In this document: positions 37,527-48,000 of the stretch, piece after piece
Layout: every line of letters begins with the position of its first letter
How positions within the stretch are numbered: the first letter of the stretch is position 1
Origin: Saprospiraceae bacterium
GTDB lineage: Bacteria; Bacteroidota; Bacteroidia; Chitinophagales; Saprospiraceae
Length of the DNA stretch: 64,000 nucleotides
Assembly (NCBI GenBank): GCA_016716335.1
Contig: JADJWN010000005.1
Span: forward strand, 62,001-126,000
Direction of reading: 5' to 3'
The notes under the pieces: generated by a model
Database searches by the model: none
Seen by the model: the letters and a program-made list of their open reading frames with translations, nothing else
What the model was told of the DNA's origin: nothing
Translations under genes and position numbers: made by a program

Positions 37527-37784
37527 ATGATTGTAGCTAATTTCAGTGAATTCAGATCAGAACTTAAGAAGTATTTGGATAGAGTTTAAGAAGATAACGA
37601 AATACTTATCTTAATGAGAAGCAAAGGAAAAGGTGCTGTAATGCTTTCTCTGGATGAATATAATAGTCTTATGGAAACTGTACATTTGCTGAAATCCAGG
37701 TCCAATGTAAACAGACTGTTCGAATCCATCCAACAGGCTGATGAAGAAAAATTTGCCCCTGAAATCAGCATATCGGAATTATGA
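37527..37784 (+). pseudogene. YefM/Phd-family antitoxin with an internal TAA
   Basis: ATG 37527 begins a Phd/YefM antitoxin: MIVANFSEFRSELKKYLDRV, then TAA at 37587-37589 (codon 21), then EDNEILILMRSKGKGAVMLSLDEYNSLMET to TGA 37782-37784. The second half is the best conserved YefM stretch and ends in an ATGA overlap with the toxin gene. YefM binds YoeB and represses the operon. With the stop read normally, only a 20-residue fragment is made, unless an internal ATG (for example in ILMRSKG) starts a shortened form without the N-terminal strand. Confidence 0.8.
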
Positions 37785-38038
37785 ATGTAAAATTCACTAT
37801 GCATGCCTGGGATGACTATGTATATTGGCAAACAACAAATAAAAGTATAAACAAGAAGATAAATAGTCAAATAAAAGAAATTGCAAGGTGCCCATTTGAA
37901 GGAACCGGAAAACCTGAACCGCTAAAGTATGAACTCTCCGGATTTTGGTCAAGACGTATCAACGCAGAACACAGATTGGTGTACCAGATTAAACGGAGTG
38001 ATATATTGATAATAAGTTGCAGATATCATTTTGATTGA
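37781..38038 (+). CDS. yoeB: YoeB-family mRNA interferase toxin
   Basis: An 85-residue Txe/YoeB toxin, the full family length. It has YWQTTNKSINKKIN, FEGTGKPEPLK (E46), GFWSRRINAEHRLVY (R65) and the end SCRYHFD, with H83 in place. The usual last catalytic tyrosine (Y84 in E. coli YoeB) is phenylalanine here. YoeB cuts ribosome-bound mRNA. ATG 37781 overlaps the antitoxin stop. An intact-looking toxin beside a broken antitoxin is odd unless the toxin is weak or the antitoxin stop is an error. Confidence 0.9.
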   Translation: MNVKFTMHAWDDYVYWQTTNKSINKKINSQIKEIARCPFEGTGKPEPLKYELSGFWSRRINAEHRLVYQIKRSDILIISCRYHFD

Positions 38039-38042
38039 AAGT

Positions 38043-38678
38043 ATGGCAATAAAAAAAAATATCCTTATTCTCGCCCCTCACACCGACGATGGAGAGCTCG
38101 GCTGCGGTGGATTTATAGCTAAGGCAGTACGTCAGGGAGCAGAAGTATATTATGCAGCTTTCTCTACGGCAGATGAAAGTGTGCCTGCCATATTTCCACC
38201 CAACCAGCTGGAGATAGAGGTCAGAGAAGCCACTGCAATCCTCGGCGTCAGACCGGAAAACCTGTATGTATATAAACATGAGGTACGCAAGCTCAATTAT
38301 GTCCGCCAGGAAATTCTGGATGAAATGATAGCTCTTCGCGAAAAACTCAACCCGGATCTGGTGTTATTACCTTCCCAAAATGATATCCATCAGGATCATA
38401 CTACGGTCACAGCTGAAGGTATCAGGGCTTTTAAAAATACTTCCATTTTGGGATATGAATTGATCTGGAACAATCTCAGTTTTTCAACGGATTATTTTTG
38501 CGTTATTTCCGAAGATGACCTGAATAAAAAGATTGCTGCATTGGGTGCCTATAAAACACAGGCAGGAAAAAACTACATGAAACCTGAATTTATTCGATCC
38601 ATGGCTGTAATCAGGGGTACTCAAATCAATGAAGGCTATGCTGAGGCTTTCGAAGTAATCCGTTGGATTGATAAATAA
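38043..38678 (+). CDS. PIG-L family deacetylase
   Basis: A 211-residue zinc-dependent LmbE/PIG-L enzyme. The metal-binding motif is LAPHTDDGELGCGG (canonical HPDDE-like) with the second motif NDIHQDHTTVT. Members remove acetyl groups from GlcNAc-type residues. The start is ATG 38043, just after the toxin stop. With wecB before and wbqC after, it probably acts on an amino sugar intermediate in the second sugar block. Confidence 0.88.
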   Translation: MAIKKNILILAPHTDDGELGCGGFIAKAVRQGAEVYYAAFSTADESVPAIFPPNQLEIEVREATAILGVRPENLYVYKHEVRKLNYVRQEILDEMIALREKLNPDLVLLPSQNDIHQDHTTVTAEGIRAFKNTSILGYELIWNNLSFSTDYFCVISEDDLNKKIAALGAYKTQAGKNYMKPEFIRSMAVIRGTQINEGYAEAFEVIRWIDK

Positions 38679-38791
38679 GGGGTTGCTTTGCTTAGAAAAT
38701 TAGCTTGCAAATTAAATAAGACTTCAGAAAAATCCACTTATCTTTAAAATGGTCACTGTAAAAACTAAAATTTAATCCACCACCTGAAACT

Positions 38792-39520
38792 TTGCGCAAT
38801 TCTGAACTGAAAGTTGCTGTTCACCAACCCAATTTCCTACCATGGGCAGGTTATTTTCTTAAAATAGCTGCAGGTGACATATTTGTATTTCATGACAATG
38901 TGCAGCTCACCAAATCCGGACCAACCCGCAGAGTAAGGATACATGCAGAGAGTCCTGCACAAAATTTCAGGTGGCTCACAGTACCCCTTAAAAAACACAG
39001 TGATTATGCTTTGATCAAAGATTTGGAGATTTCGGATGAAGTGGATTGGCGTACCAAACACCTGAACACAATCAACGCTGTGTACCGGAAGTACCCTTAT
39101 TTTCATGAAATTTATCCCTTGGTCAAAATCTGGTATGAGCAGACATACAGCTATGGGCTGTTAAGCAAAATGAATGGATTTTTAATACAGCAAATTTCCC
39201 AACTTGCAGGATTGGATACACAGTTTATATGGTCTTCAGAATTGCCGGTATCGGGTAAAGGCAGTGAATATAATCTCAATATAGTGAAATATCTCGGTGG
39301 TACGCATTACCTGTGTGGGACCGGCAGCAAAAAGTATCAGGATGACAGCCTGTTTGAATCTCAGAATATCCGGATAATTCAATCGGATTACATGTCAGAA
39401 CTCCGGAAAAGATTGCCGGATGCGGCATCATATTTTAATCCCACCCATTCCATCATAGAACTATTGATGAGTACAGGCATCACAAATACAGTAAAACTCA
39501 TGACAAACCCGCCGATATGA
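38792..39520 (+). CDS. WbqC-family protein
   Basis: A 242-residue WbqC-like protein: VAVHQPNFLPWAGYF at the N-terminus, HDNVQLTKSGPTRRVRI and LCGTGSKKYQDD. WbqC proteins occur in O-antigen and related glycan clusters; their reaction is not known. The start is TTG 38792, with no ATG before the conserved HQPNFLPW. The stop overlaps the next gene by ATGA. Confidence 0.87.
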   Translation: MRNSELKVAVHQPNFLPWAGYFLKIAAGDIFVFHDNVQLTKSGPTRRVRIHAESPAQNFRWLTVPLKKHSDYALIKDLEISDEVDWRTKHLNTINAVYRKYPYFHEIYPLVKIWYEQTYSYGLLSKMNGFLIQQISQLAGLDTQFIWSSELPVSGKGSEYNLNIVKYLGGTHYLCGTGSKKYQDDSLFESQNIRIIQSDYMSELRKRLPDAASYFNPTHSIIELLMSTGITNTVKLMTNPPI

Positions 39521-40575
39521 AAGTCCTTTTTTGTCACTGCGGGCTTTCGACCTTTGTGATGGATGAAATCAATATGCTCAGAGGCATGGCAGATGTACGG
39601 CTGATGGAGTATAGGGCTGCATCAACCTTTGCAGGAAAATTGGCCAATCTGTTTATTTCTTTTTTTCAGGCACTGTTTCTGGTGCCTCGATGTGAGGTGG
39701 TTTATTCTTTTTTTGTGGGGTATCATTCATACTTTCCCGTCATCATAGGGAAATTACTGGGCAAAAAAACAGTTGCTGTGGTCGGGGGATTTGATGCTGT
39801 CTGCATTCCATCGATTCAATATGGGGTGTTTTGTAAAAAGGGACTGCAAAGGTGGTGTGTAACACAGATTTATAAAAAACTCGATTATATTTTGCCGGTA
39901 GATGCAAGTCTTATTCAGTCCGTAAATGCTTATGCAACTGATGATGTACAGGGTATTCGCACCGGATTCAGAGAGTATATTTCTGATATCAAAGGCAATG
40001 TCACAGAATTACCTTTTGGTTTCGACAGCGAGCTTTTTGTGAGTTCCGTAGATTTGTCCCGAAAATCTGATGTCATTTCAGTAGCTCTTATCGAAAACGG
40101 GCAGGATATACTTCGCAAAGGATTTGATTTGATTGTTGAAACAGCACGTATTCTGCCGGATGTAAATTTTACCTTAGTAGGTATCACTCAGGATGTTCAG
40201 GATACATTTTTTATTGATGTACCGGAAAACGTTACCATCCATCCACCTTTGCCAAGGATGGAGCTCATTCCTTTTTACAGCCGCCATAAAGTGTTTTTGC
40301 AGGTGTCCTTATCGGAAGGTTTACCCAATACTTTGTGTGAAGCAATGTTGTGCGGATGTATTCCCATAGGGTCCAATGTGAACGGAATCCCAAAAGCGAT
40401 AGGAGATATGGGTTTTATCCTTGAAAAAAAAGACAGAAAATTATTGGCAGGGTTGATACTTAAATCATTGGCACTGGATGATACTGCCGGAATCAGGGCA
40501 AGGCAGAGAATTATGGATATGTTTCCTGTGAGTCGAAGGGTGGAAGCGGTCAAAAAAATAATTGCAGAAAACTGA
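39517..40575 (+). CDS. GT4 family glycosyltransferase
   Basis: A 352-residue GT-B protein. The N-terminal half is hydrophobic (FISFFQALFLVP) and may be membrane-associated, and TVAVVGGFDAV is a nucleotide-fold segment. The donor half has LRKGFDLIVETARILPDV and LSEGLPNTLCEAMLCGCIP as the EX7E-like motif. It is coupled to wbqC through an ATGA overlap. Confidence 0.85.
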   Translation: MKVLFCHCGLSTFVMDEINMLRGMADVRLMEYRAASTFAGKLANLFISFFQALFLVPRCEVVYSFFVGYHSYFPVIIGKLLGKKTVAVVGGFDAVCIPSIQYGVFCKKGLQRWCVTQIYKKLDYILPVDASLIQSVNAYATDDVQGIRTGFREYISDIKGNVTELPFGFDSELFVSSVDLSRKSDVISVALIENGQDILRKGFDLIVETARILPDVNFTLVGITQDVQDTFFIDVPENVTIHPPLPRMELIPFYSRHKVFLQVSLSEGLPNTLCEAMLCGCIPIGSNVNGIPKAIGDMGFILEKKDRKLLAGLILKSLALDDTAGIRARQRIMDMFPVSRRVEAVKKIIAEN

Positions 40576-40577
40576 AA

Positions 40578-41423
40578 ATGCCTTTTTTCAGCATCATAAT
40601 TCCTACCTACAATCGGGCACATATCATTCACAGACCTGTAAAGAGTATACTGGCTCAGACATTTACAGATTGGGAGCTGATCGTGGTGGATGATGGCAGT
40701 ACAGATAATACCCAAGAAATTGTCATGTCATATAATGATCCGAGAATCCGATATGTGTGGCAGGAAAATCAGGAGCGCAGTGCAGCCAGAAATCATGGCA
40801 TCCGGCTTGCTCAAGGAGAATGGATTTGTTTCCAGGATAGTGATGACGAGTATCTGGCAGAACACCTGGAAGTGTTGTATGAAGGAATAAAAAGTAATCC
40901 TGCATATAAGGTGATAAGGACAGGACTGAGAATTATTACCTCAGAGGGCAAAGAAAAATATTCTCCAGTCGCAAAAGAGCATAAATATGATACTTATCCG
41001 GTACAGTGTTTTACCTCGGCGGCTTTCGAAAAGTCTGTTTTTCGCGATTGTAAATTTGACAATTACCTGCATATCGGAGAGGATGCACATTTTTTTTTCA
41101 GAGTTTATGAATCCTTTGATATTTTGGTGATACCCGGGTTTACAGTGATTTATTACAGTGAAAATACATCCCGGATCAATCTCGGGTACCAATTGGAAAA
41201 GTTAAAATCATTTGAAAAATTGAGAAATCTGAATTTGAGTAAATCGAAGGCTGCCGTAAATTTTCAGATTTCCTTTATAAGCCAATCTATTCTCTATCAT
41301 TCGGTAGCCGAACGAAAACAGGTTATTCATTCCCTTCAAAAGAATTTCAGGGAGTTTTTTACGCATCCGGATATTTACCTTTATAGTCTCTGGTATTATT
41401 TAAGAATCAGGATTCTGGGTTAA
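40578..41423 (+). CDS. GT2 family glycosyltransferase
   Basis: A 281-residue GT-A enzyme: FSIIIPTYNRAHIIHRPVKS, VVDDGSTDNT and DSDDEYL as the metal-binding DxD-type site. It is the last + strand gene of the block; its stop codon shares the TTAA with the stop of the convergent minus-strand GT2 gene, so the two transcription units meet with no spacer. Confidence 0.88.
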   Translation: MPFFSIIIPTYNRAHIIHRPVKSILAQTFTDWELIVVDDGSTDNTQEIVMSYNDPRIRYVWQENQERSAARNHGIRLAQGEWICFQDSDDEYLAEHLEVLYEGIKSNPAYKVIRTGLRIITSEGKEKYSPVAKEHKYDTYPVQCFTSAAFEKSVFRDCKFDNYLHIGEDAHFFFRVYESFDILVIPGFTVIYYSENTSRINLGYQLEKLKSFEKLRNLNLSKSKAAVNFQISFISQSILYHSVAERKQVIHSLQKNFREFFTHPDIYLYSLWYYLRIRILG

Positions 41424-42328
41424 ATACTTTTTCCAAATACCTTTCCCCCATAAAAATACACCGGTTCGAGCACTTCATAAACCAGATTCTGCCAATAGTA
41501 ATTTCTTTGGGTAATAAGTTTGATTATAGCCTTGGGAAATCTCCTGAAAACAGCTCCTGCCAGTGATCTCACCAACTGCAGGATTCTGATAAATTTATTT
41601 TCCTTTACAGCATTTTTAAAAAAACTTCCCTCCAGATATCTTCTCCTTAAGCACCACTCTAAGCTTACATACTCCGGCTTAATCCAGTGATATACTACCA
41701 TTTCCGGATCAAAGGCAAATCTTGCCCCACGCTGTGCCAATCTCAACTGCACATCTGTTTCATCCCCAAAGTTTTTTTCCTCTCCTTTCATCCCATATCG
41801 ACTATCGAATCCACCAATCTTCTCTAATGTGTCTTTTTTGTACATGACAATGCCGCCACTCGGTATGGTGTATGGACATTCTGTAAAGTGGTCCGCATAT
41901 TTTACCTTGGATCCAAAGTTAGTATCCATCCATTCCGGCAATGCAGTATCACTGTATCCGTAATACATACCCCCGACGCAATCAAATTTTTCACCATATT
42001 CACGGATGATTTTCAGACATCGTTCTATGAGATTGCTCTTGGCATAAGCATCATCATCTACATATAACAACCACGTACCTTTTGCTGATTCCAATCCTTT
42101 ATTTCTTGCATTACTGAGACCTGCTACAGGTTCAAATGCGTATATTAAATTCTGATATCCTTTTTTTGCGAAGGTTGCAACTTCTTGGGTTGTATCAGAG
42201 GATTGGTTATCAACAATAATTAGTTCAACCTCCTCGGTGCATTGAGGTAAGAGCGAGTTAATGCATTTTTCTAAGAGTTTCGCTCTGTTGCGGGTGCAAA
42301 TAATTACAGAAAGTTCAATTTCCTTCAC
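41420..42328 (-). CDS. GT2 family glycosyltransferase
   Basis: A 302-residue GT2 enzyme: LSVIICTRNRAKLLEKC, IVDNQSSDTTQEV, VDDDAYAKSN as DxD site, FGDETDVQLRLAQRG and an EGSFFKNA segment. It is the last gene of the minus-strand Wzm-Wzt-methyltransferase-GT2 series and overlaps the methyltransferase by 4 bases (ATGA type). Confidence 0.88.
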   Translation of the reverse strand: MKEIELSVIICTRNRAKLLEKCINSLLPQCTEEVELIIVDNQSSDTTQEVATFAKKGYQNLIYAFEPVAGLSNARNKGLESAKGTWLLYVDDDAYAKSNLIERCLKIIREYGEKFDCVGGMYYGYSDTALPEWMDTNFGSKVKYADHFTECPYTIPSGGIVMYKKDTLEKIGGFDSRYGMKGEEKNFGDETDVQLRLAQRGARFAFDPEMVVYHWIKPEYVSLEWCLRRRYLEGSFFKNAVKENKFIRILQLVRSLAGAVFRRFPKAIIKLITQRNYYWQNLVYEVLEPVYFYGGKVFGKSI

Positions 42329-42990
42329 GACAATCCCACTTTATAAGGTTTACAAACAATGACCTGGGTAGCCTGATGATAATTGGAAATGAAATGCTCC
42401 TTTATTTCAAAATACCTTCCGATAAATTTATGAAATTCACTGAATGTCCATTCCCGGTAATGCGAGGGATTTCTGGGGGGGCCGAAGTGCCACCATGATT
42501 CCAGAATTTTTCTGTCCGGTGTGCTTATAATTAATAAATCAAAAGTGATATTGTCCTTTATTTTTCTGATAAATGCATCAGGGTCTGCGATGTGCTCGAT
42601 GACATCGGCACAGATAATCATATCAAAATGACGTCCCAAAACTTCATCCGGACTCATCCAATGGTATTGCGGATACTTATTCTTCAGGTACATTAAAGTA
42701 GAATCCGTTTCAACTCCTGTAAATGGAATATCTTTAAAATATTTTATGGTTTTGTATCCTGACCCGCAACCAATATCCAGTAAGTCCCTGTATTTATTAT
42801 CAAGAAAAATATGGTAAGCTTTCTCATACACTTCTTCCTGCCAGGCATCTTCATTTTGGGTATCATCAAAGGCTTCTGCATTTTTCCGGTGGATGTATCC
42901 TCTTTTTATGCAATAGATATCTGTGTCGTAAAATGAATTTACCACATGCTTCAAAATGGAGAAAAATTTATGAATTCGCCTGATTTTCAA
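42325..42990 (-). CDS. SAM-dependent methyltransferase
   Basis: A class I methyltransferase with motif I LLDIGCGSGYKTIKYF, then ICADVIEHIADPDAFIRK as motif II and IISTPDRKILE. It is of the UbiE/glycan-methyltransferase kind. The start is uncertain: the frame is open to 43092 deep inside wzt, but a TTG at 42990 (LKIRRIHKFF) or 42954 is more likely. Next to wzt, methylation may cap the glycan to signal export, as in some Wzt-type systems; that is inference. Confidence 0.8.
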   Translation of the reverse strand: MKIRRIHKFFSILKHVVNSFYDTDIYCIKRGYIHRKNAEAFDDTQNEDAWQEEVYEKAYHIFLDNKYRDLLDIGCGSGYKTIKYFKDIPFTGVETDSTLMYLKNKYPQYHWMSPDEVLGRHFDMIICADVIEHIADPDAFIRKIKDNITFDLLIISTPDRKILESWWHFGPPRNPSHYREWTFSEFHKFIGRYFEIKEHFISNYHQATQVIVCKPYKVGLS

Positions 42991-44134
42991 ATTTGAAATT
43001 AAATTTACCTTTGATATGACCGATATTTGAATCCTGAAAATTCCTGTCCACCGAAAAACTGAGACAATCTCTGTCTTCAAAAATATCCACATTTCCGTTG
43101 CCCAGCCATATACTCAGTGTATAAATCCCCGCTGCAAGTTCCGGTTGTAATATTTCCACCGTAATTTTCCCTTTCTTAAGACTATATGGAGTAAACTCTG
43201 TATTTTCTATGGTAGGGTTACTTCCAAAGACCGGTACACCATCCATAGTGCTTACCACAAAGCCAAAATGTGGTATCTGCGGGGCTGTGTCAAATGAAAA
43301 ATAACATTCAATAAGCAGATTATCTTCCTGTCTAACGACGACCCTTTGGACGACATTTTCAGGTTCGTACTGTCTGAATCCCAGATCTTTGAAGTTAAAA
43401 TACTTTTGCACTGCCTGTTCGGTAGGTCCGGCATAGTCACATTTGCCATTTTCCAGTATAATACATTTTGTCGTATTCATCAGAATGCTTTTGGTGTCAT
43501 GGCTGACGAGTAAAATGGTTTTGCCTTTATCTTTTTTGATTTCTTCTATTTTGGCAAAACATTTTTTTTGAAACTCAAAATCACCTACAGAGAGCACCTC
43601 ATCGATCAGAAGTATTTGTGCATCCAGATGTGAAGCTACTGAAAATGCAAGTCTCAATTGCATACCAGTCGAATAGTACTTCAGTTGAGTATCTGTAAAT
43701 GCCGCTACTCCGGCAAATTCAATAATTTCATCAAACCTCTGTTTAATTTCTCTATAGGACATACCCAGCAGCGAACCATTGAAAAATATATTTTCTCTGC
43801 CTGTCAACTCAGGGTGAAATCCGGTTCCTACCTCCAGCAAGCTTGCTACTTTGCCTTTTATACGCACTTCACCTTTGGTGGGTGGTGTGACTCTCGACAG
43901 AATTTTGAGCAAAGTGGATTTTCCTGCCCCGTTTTTGCCGATGATGCCGAGTGATTCGCCTTGTGGTACTGTGAATGAAATATTTTGCAGTGCCCAAAAA
44001 TATTCTTTCTCTGCATTATTAAAAATATGACCCCATGATGACAGGCTCTCGCGGAGGCTTTTGTATCTTAGCATCCGGCCTTTTCGGTACTTTTTCCAAA
44101 GGTCTGCAACTTCTATTACCGGATTGAGGCTCAT
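42968..44134 (-). CDS. wzt: ABC transporter ATP-binding protein, O-antigen export
   Basis: A 388-residue protein: Walker A GKNGAGKS (residues 66-73), signature YSTGMQLRLAF, Walker B ILLIDEVLSVGD, and a C-terminal beta-rich extension (about residues 245-388) like the Wzt carbohydrate-binding domain that recognises a capped glycan. Together with the permease it exports undecaprenyl-linked polysaccharide. It follows wzm by 37 bases. Confidence 0.9.
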   Translation of the reverse strand: MSLNPVIEVADLWKKYRKGRMLRYKSLRESLSSWGHIFNNAEKEYFWALQNISFTVPQGESLGIIGKNGAGKSTLLKILSRVTPPTKGEVRIKGKVASLLEVGTGFHPELTGRENIFFNGSLLGMSYREIKQRFDEIIEFAGVAAFTDTQLKYYSTGMQLRLAFSVASHLDAQILLIDEVLSVGDFEFQKKCFAKIEEIKKDKGKTILLVSHDTKSILMNTTKCIILENGKCDYAGPTEQAVQKYFNFKDLGFRQYEPENVVQRVVVRQEDNLLIECYFSFDTAPQIPHFGFVVSTMDGVPVFGSNPTIENTEFTPYSLKKGKITVEILQPELAAGIYTLSIWLGNGNVDIFEDRDCLSFSVDRNFQDSNIGHIKGKFNFKFENQANS

Positions 44135-44171
44135 AATATTTCCGGAATTATATGGGTTGTTGGTATAGGTA

Positions 44172-45014
44172 TCATACTATATCTGCAAAACTGCGTTCGT
44201 ACCTGTTGAATATAACAATGCTTGAAAGGAATAATACAGCCAATACAGTAAGGGAAGAAAAGCTTATATCATTTACAGGTAATATCCTGCCTGACTGAAT
44301 GGCAGTCCTTATCAGGTCAATGGAATAATTCAATGGATTAAGGTCCAGAAGTATTTTCAGAAAATTGTTTTTCAGAATATGGCTGTCATAGATTACAGGA
44401 GTGATAAAGAAGAAGGATTGTACCAAAAATGGCAGTGCATATCTGACATCCCTGTAAGTTACATTTAACGCAGACAATACAGTCCCGATACTGAAGGTGA
44501 ATAGCGCAGTAATCATAAAAGCCAGCAACATCGAAATAATAAATGATACCCAATTTATGGAAAGCAGTGAGGCGTAACTGTAGTATATCACAAGGGCCAA
44601 TAATAATAATGTGCTGATTATAAAATCAAAAGCAGCCGTCAATACTGAGGATAAGGATAAAATTATCCGGGGGAAATAGATTTTTCTGATCATTGTCCCA
44701 TTTGAAACAATGGACTGTGTACAATGATTGACTCCCTGACTGAAATAATTCCATATAATCAGGCCGGAAAAATAATATAAGGCTGCGGGTATGCCGGCTG
44801 TTTCAAGACTCAGCCCTTTGTGAAAAATAAATATAAAAAACAGCATTAAGATCAAAGGCTGAGCTATTGTCCAGACAATTCCCAATGAAACCTGTTTATA
44901 TCTGACTTTAATATCTTTCCAGACGAAGAAGTATATCAGCTCTTTTCTCTCCAGGATTTCGGAGAAGTATTGTTTTAATGAGGATTCGGGTTTTATAACT
45001 GTGGTGCTGTCCAT
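44172..45014 (-). CDS. wzm: ABC-2 type permease, O-antigen export
   Basis: A 280-residue permease with about six membrane segments. It has LIYFFVWKDIKVRYKQVSLG near the N-terminus and DVRYALPFLVQ, typical of the Wzm/TagG family. It would form the channel for the glycan with the adjacent ATPase. It begins 35 bases after the stop of the PorU2-like gene, probably in the same transcript. Confidence 0.9.
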   Translation of the reverse strand: MDSTTVIKPESSLKQYFSEILERKELIYFFVWKDIKVRYKQVSLGIVWTIAQPLILMLFFIFIFHKGLSLETAGIPAALYYFSGLIIWNYFSQGVNHCTQSIVSNGTMIRKIYFPRIILSLSSVLTAAFDFIISTLLLLALVIYYSYASLLSINWVSFIISMLLAFMITALFTFSIGTVLSALNVTYRDVRYALPFLVQSFFFITPVIYDSHILKNNFLKILLDLNPLNYSIDLIRTAIQSGRILPVNDISFSSLTVLAVLFLSSIVIFNRYERSFADIV

Positions 45015-45049
45015 GTTTCACTTGCGTTCATTTTGATGCTGCTCAGTAT

Positions 45050-48000
45050 TTATCTCATAATTACAAGCTTGCCAAAACCCTCTTTGAAAAAAGAATCCGC
45101 TTTTTTGATTTCAAAATGTTTTATCTCCCGGTTATCCGCATTCCGGATATTTACTTTATATAAATAGACACCATTCGCAAGCTTCGAACCATAATCATCC
45201 GTGCCATCCCACCTGTATTCCGTTTTATTGAGGCCTATTCTCAGATTGCCCAATTCATTTTTGTGTATTTCCTTTACAATTTTGCCGGATAGCGTCATTA
45301 TAATAATGCTGAAATCCTGTGGTATCTCACGACCTGTCAGTGTAAAAATAAACTGGGTGGAGGTTGAGAAAGGATTGGGATAGTTGAGTATATTGGATAC
45401 TGCACTTTCAGTAATCACTCTGAAGTTGATACTCTGCGGCTTCAGACCCGATTTATTGCCGGATATATCTCTGCCCTGCACAGTGAGCCGATAATCACCG
45501 TCTGTCAATTTGGGTGAGTATATAAGTATGGCAGGCTCCGTTTCATTACCCGGAAAAAACCGGAGATCCGGGCTGTCAAACGGCACGGTAATACTTTGGT
45601 TTCTGCCTGTATCTAATTGAATCTCAAACAGCCTGGGGTCATTTAGGGGTAGCAGAATGTTATTGTCACGAAGCTCTATTCTGATTTCCGGGGTAGGCGA
45701 CACAATATCTCTGTCCATAATTTTGATACCGTCAAAATAAATATCGAGAATGGGGTTGACATTATCTCTGATTATTTTGAAATTCTGAACATATGAATTG
45801 TTGAAGAAATACAATTCTTCCTGATCCTTGTCGGGATTGATTTCGATTACGACCTTGATAATATCTTCATACCCGATTAATACAGGAAATCGGAAATTGT
45901 CTTCAATGACTCCATTGGATTGTAGCGGCTGCAGTCTTTTATAGCTGATATTTGTATTATTATTCTGGTCAAATATGGTGTATTTTACCAAAATACTATC
46001 CATGGCTATATAGTTAGTATTTCTGATTTTGTACCGGATACTCACATTTTGCCCATGCTGTACTTCTATCAAAGGAGGATTACTGGTGGTGGCCAATTCG
46101 ACAGCTGCATCCGGCAGCGGCTTGCCTGCTATCCTCCAGTATTTGAGCTGTGGCGGAATTCTTTCATTAGGATTCCTCAGATTGGCTGAAATTTTCAGAT
46201 AGGGATAGATATTGGATTGAATCCCGGATAAGTTATTGTTTTGCCACAGTTCTTTATCTATGATTTTTTCATTACCGGATTTTTCAATTCCAATAATATT
46301 GACAGATGATGTAGCATTCTGAAAATTATTGGGCAGAAATTCATATTTTATGGAATTCCATCGGGTCATAGGGCCGATTGCAGAACTCTGCACCTCTCCC
46401 TGCAGCCTTTTATTGTAATAGGCTACATTGCTTTCTATAATGCCATTTACATTTTCGGCCACCTTTTCTGCCAGTACTCCTTCGTCACCATTGACCAATT
46501 GGATCAGATAAGGTACAGACCCGGTGGTCTCCAGCTCTCTGACCCTTTGTGCCCCCAGTTTTTCCAATACATTGAATATGGAATTTCCGTATATGGCCAT
46601 ATCACTGTCCCATTCCTGAGGTTTGTAATCAGATTGTTCGTTTCTCTGAATGGTAAAAAAAGTAAGGTAATACCCTTTGGTGATTTTGCTCTCAATGAAA
46701 TCCACCACTTTTTTTCTTTCCTCTGGTGTATTCGTCCTGAAAGCAAATACATCCAATGCGGTGCCTGTGGGATTAAAACTGCCAAAGAGTCCTCCGGCAG
46801 GGTTTAAAAGATCCCACATATTAAACTGGTTGTTTACTACCATACCGACTCCGGCATCCATGAAGTCCCATGGAGATACGGACCCGAACCTTACATTATT
46901 GTAAAAATATCCCGGCTTGTCATTCACGTCCCACAGTCTGTTGCGGATTTTCACAAAATTAAATTCCCGGCCAAATTCGAGCCTTCTTTTTGTTGTCTCT
47001 CCAAATTCGGTATTCAGAAAATCATTGCCCAAAAACTGAAAAAAATGGCTTTGATTCCAGCCTTCTTCTTCATCTGGGAGATATACAAATGAAGCTCCCG
47101 ACCACTTGTATCCTTGGCCGGCTGCACTGTCCGGACTGATCCTCCAGTAATATACTCTCTCATTGACTAATGCCGTAGCAGGCCTGTACTCAATCAGACC
47201 ACCCTCAGACTCTATGGATGCAGACTCCAGCAATGGACTGTTGAAATATGCAGTGGTATCTATCTGTACAATATATTTTGCTTTGGCGACGGGCACACTG
47301 GTCGTAGATGCCTTCAACACATAGTGATCTCCGGTATTGATGATGCCCAGATCGGGTGGATACACGGTTTTCGCAAAATTGTCCGTGACAAAAAATTCAT
47401 ATCCTCTGTTAAAATTGAGGGTATTGTTGTTTTCCGCAGCAGGATATGCCACTTCACTGATTTTGTTGTCAGGGTCTATGATTCCGTTTAAAATATTTTT
47501 TCCAATGGAGGCCAGTCCATAATTTTTCAATGGAATTTTAAGCTTTTCTTTGCTGGCGATGCCTTCTTTCTTAATGATGAGGGTATCGATGACTTTACCG
47601 TCAGGTAAGCTATGATAAAATGCGATTTCAACCGAATCCTTGGTGTGGGCTCCGATATTTACAATGTCTGTTTCAATAAAAAAATCTTCCTGCGAAGCCT
47701 GTATCAATGCCGGATCTGTTTTTACAGAATTATTGTCAAAGACATAATCCGGCCCATCAAATATGTACATTTTCACAGCGGGATCACCATGATAAGTCAT
47801 CTGACTGTAGAATGCATAGTTGGAAAAAGTACTGTTGCGGTATTTATTGGCAAGAAAAGTAATGACCTCTCCCATGGTGCGGTTGCGGTATTCATCCGTG
47901 AATAACTGGTAAAATTCCCTTGAGTAATTGGCTAGGGTCGGGATGAATGCTGTACCTGTTGAGGCAAAAAAAGCGATAGAGCCTCTGTTTTTTTCCAATA

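Noticed and set aside
42991..43092. Extended methyltransferase start inside wzt
   Set aside because: The added residues lie over the well-supported Wzt C-terminal domain and show no methyltransferase features.
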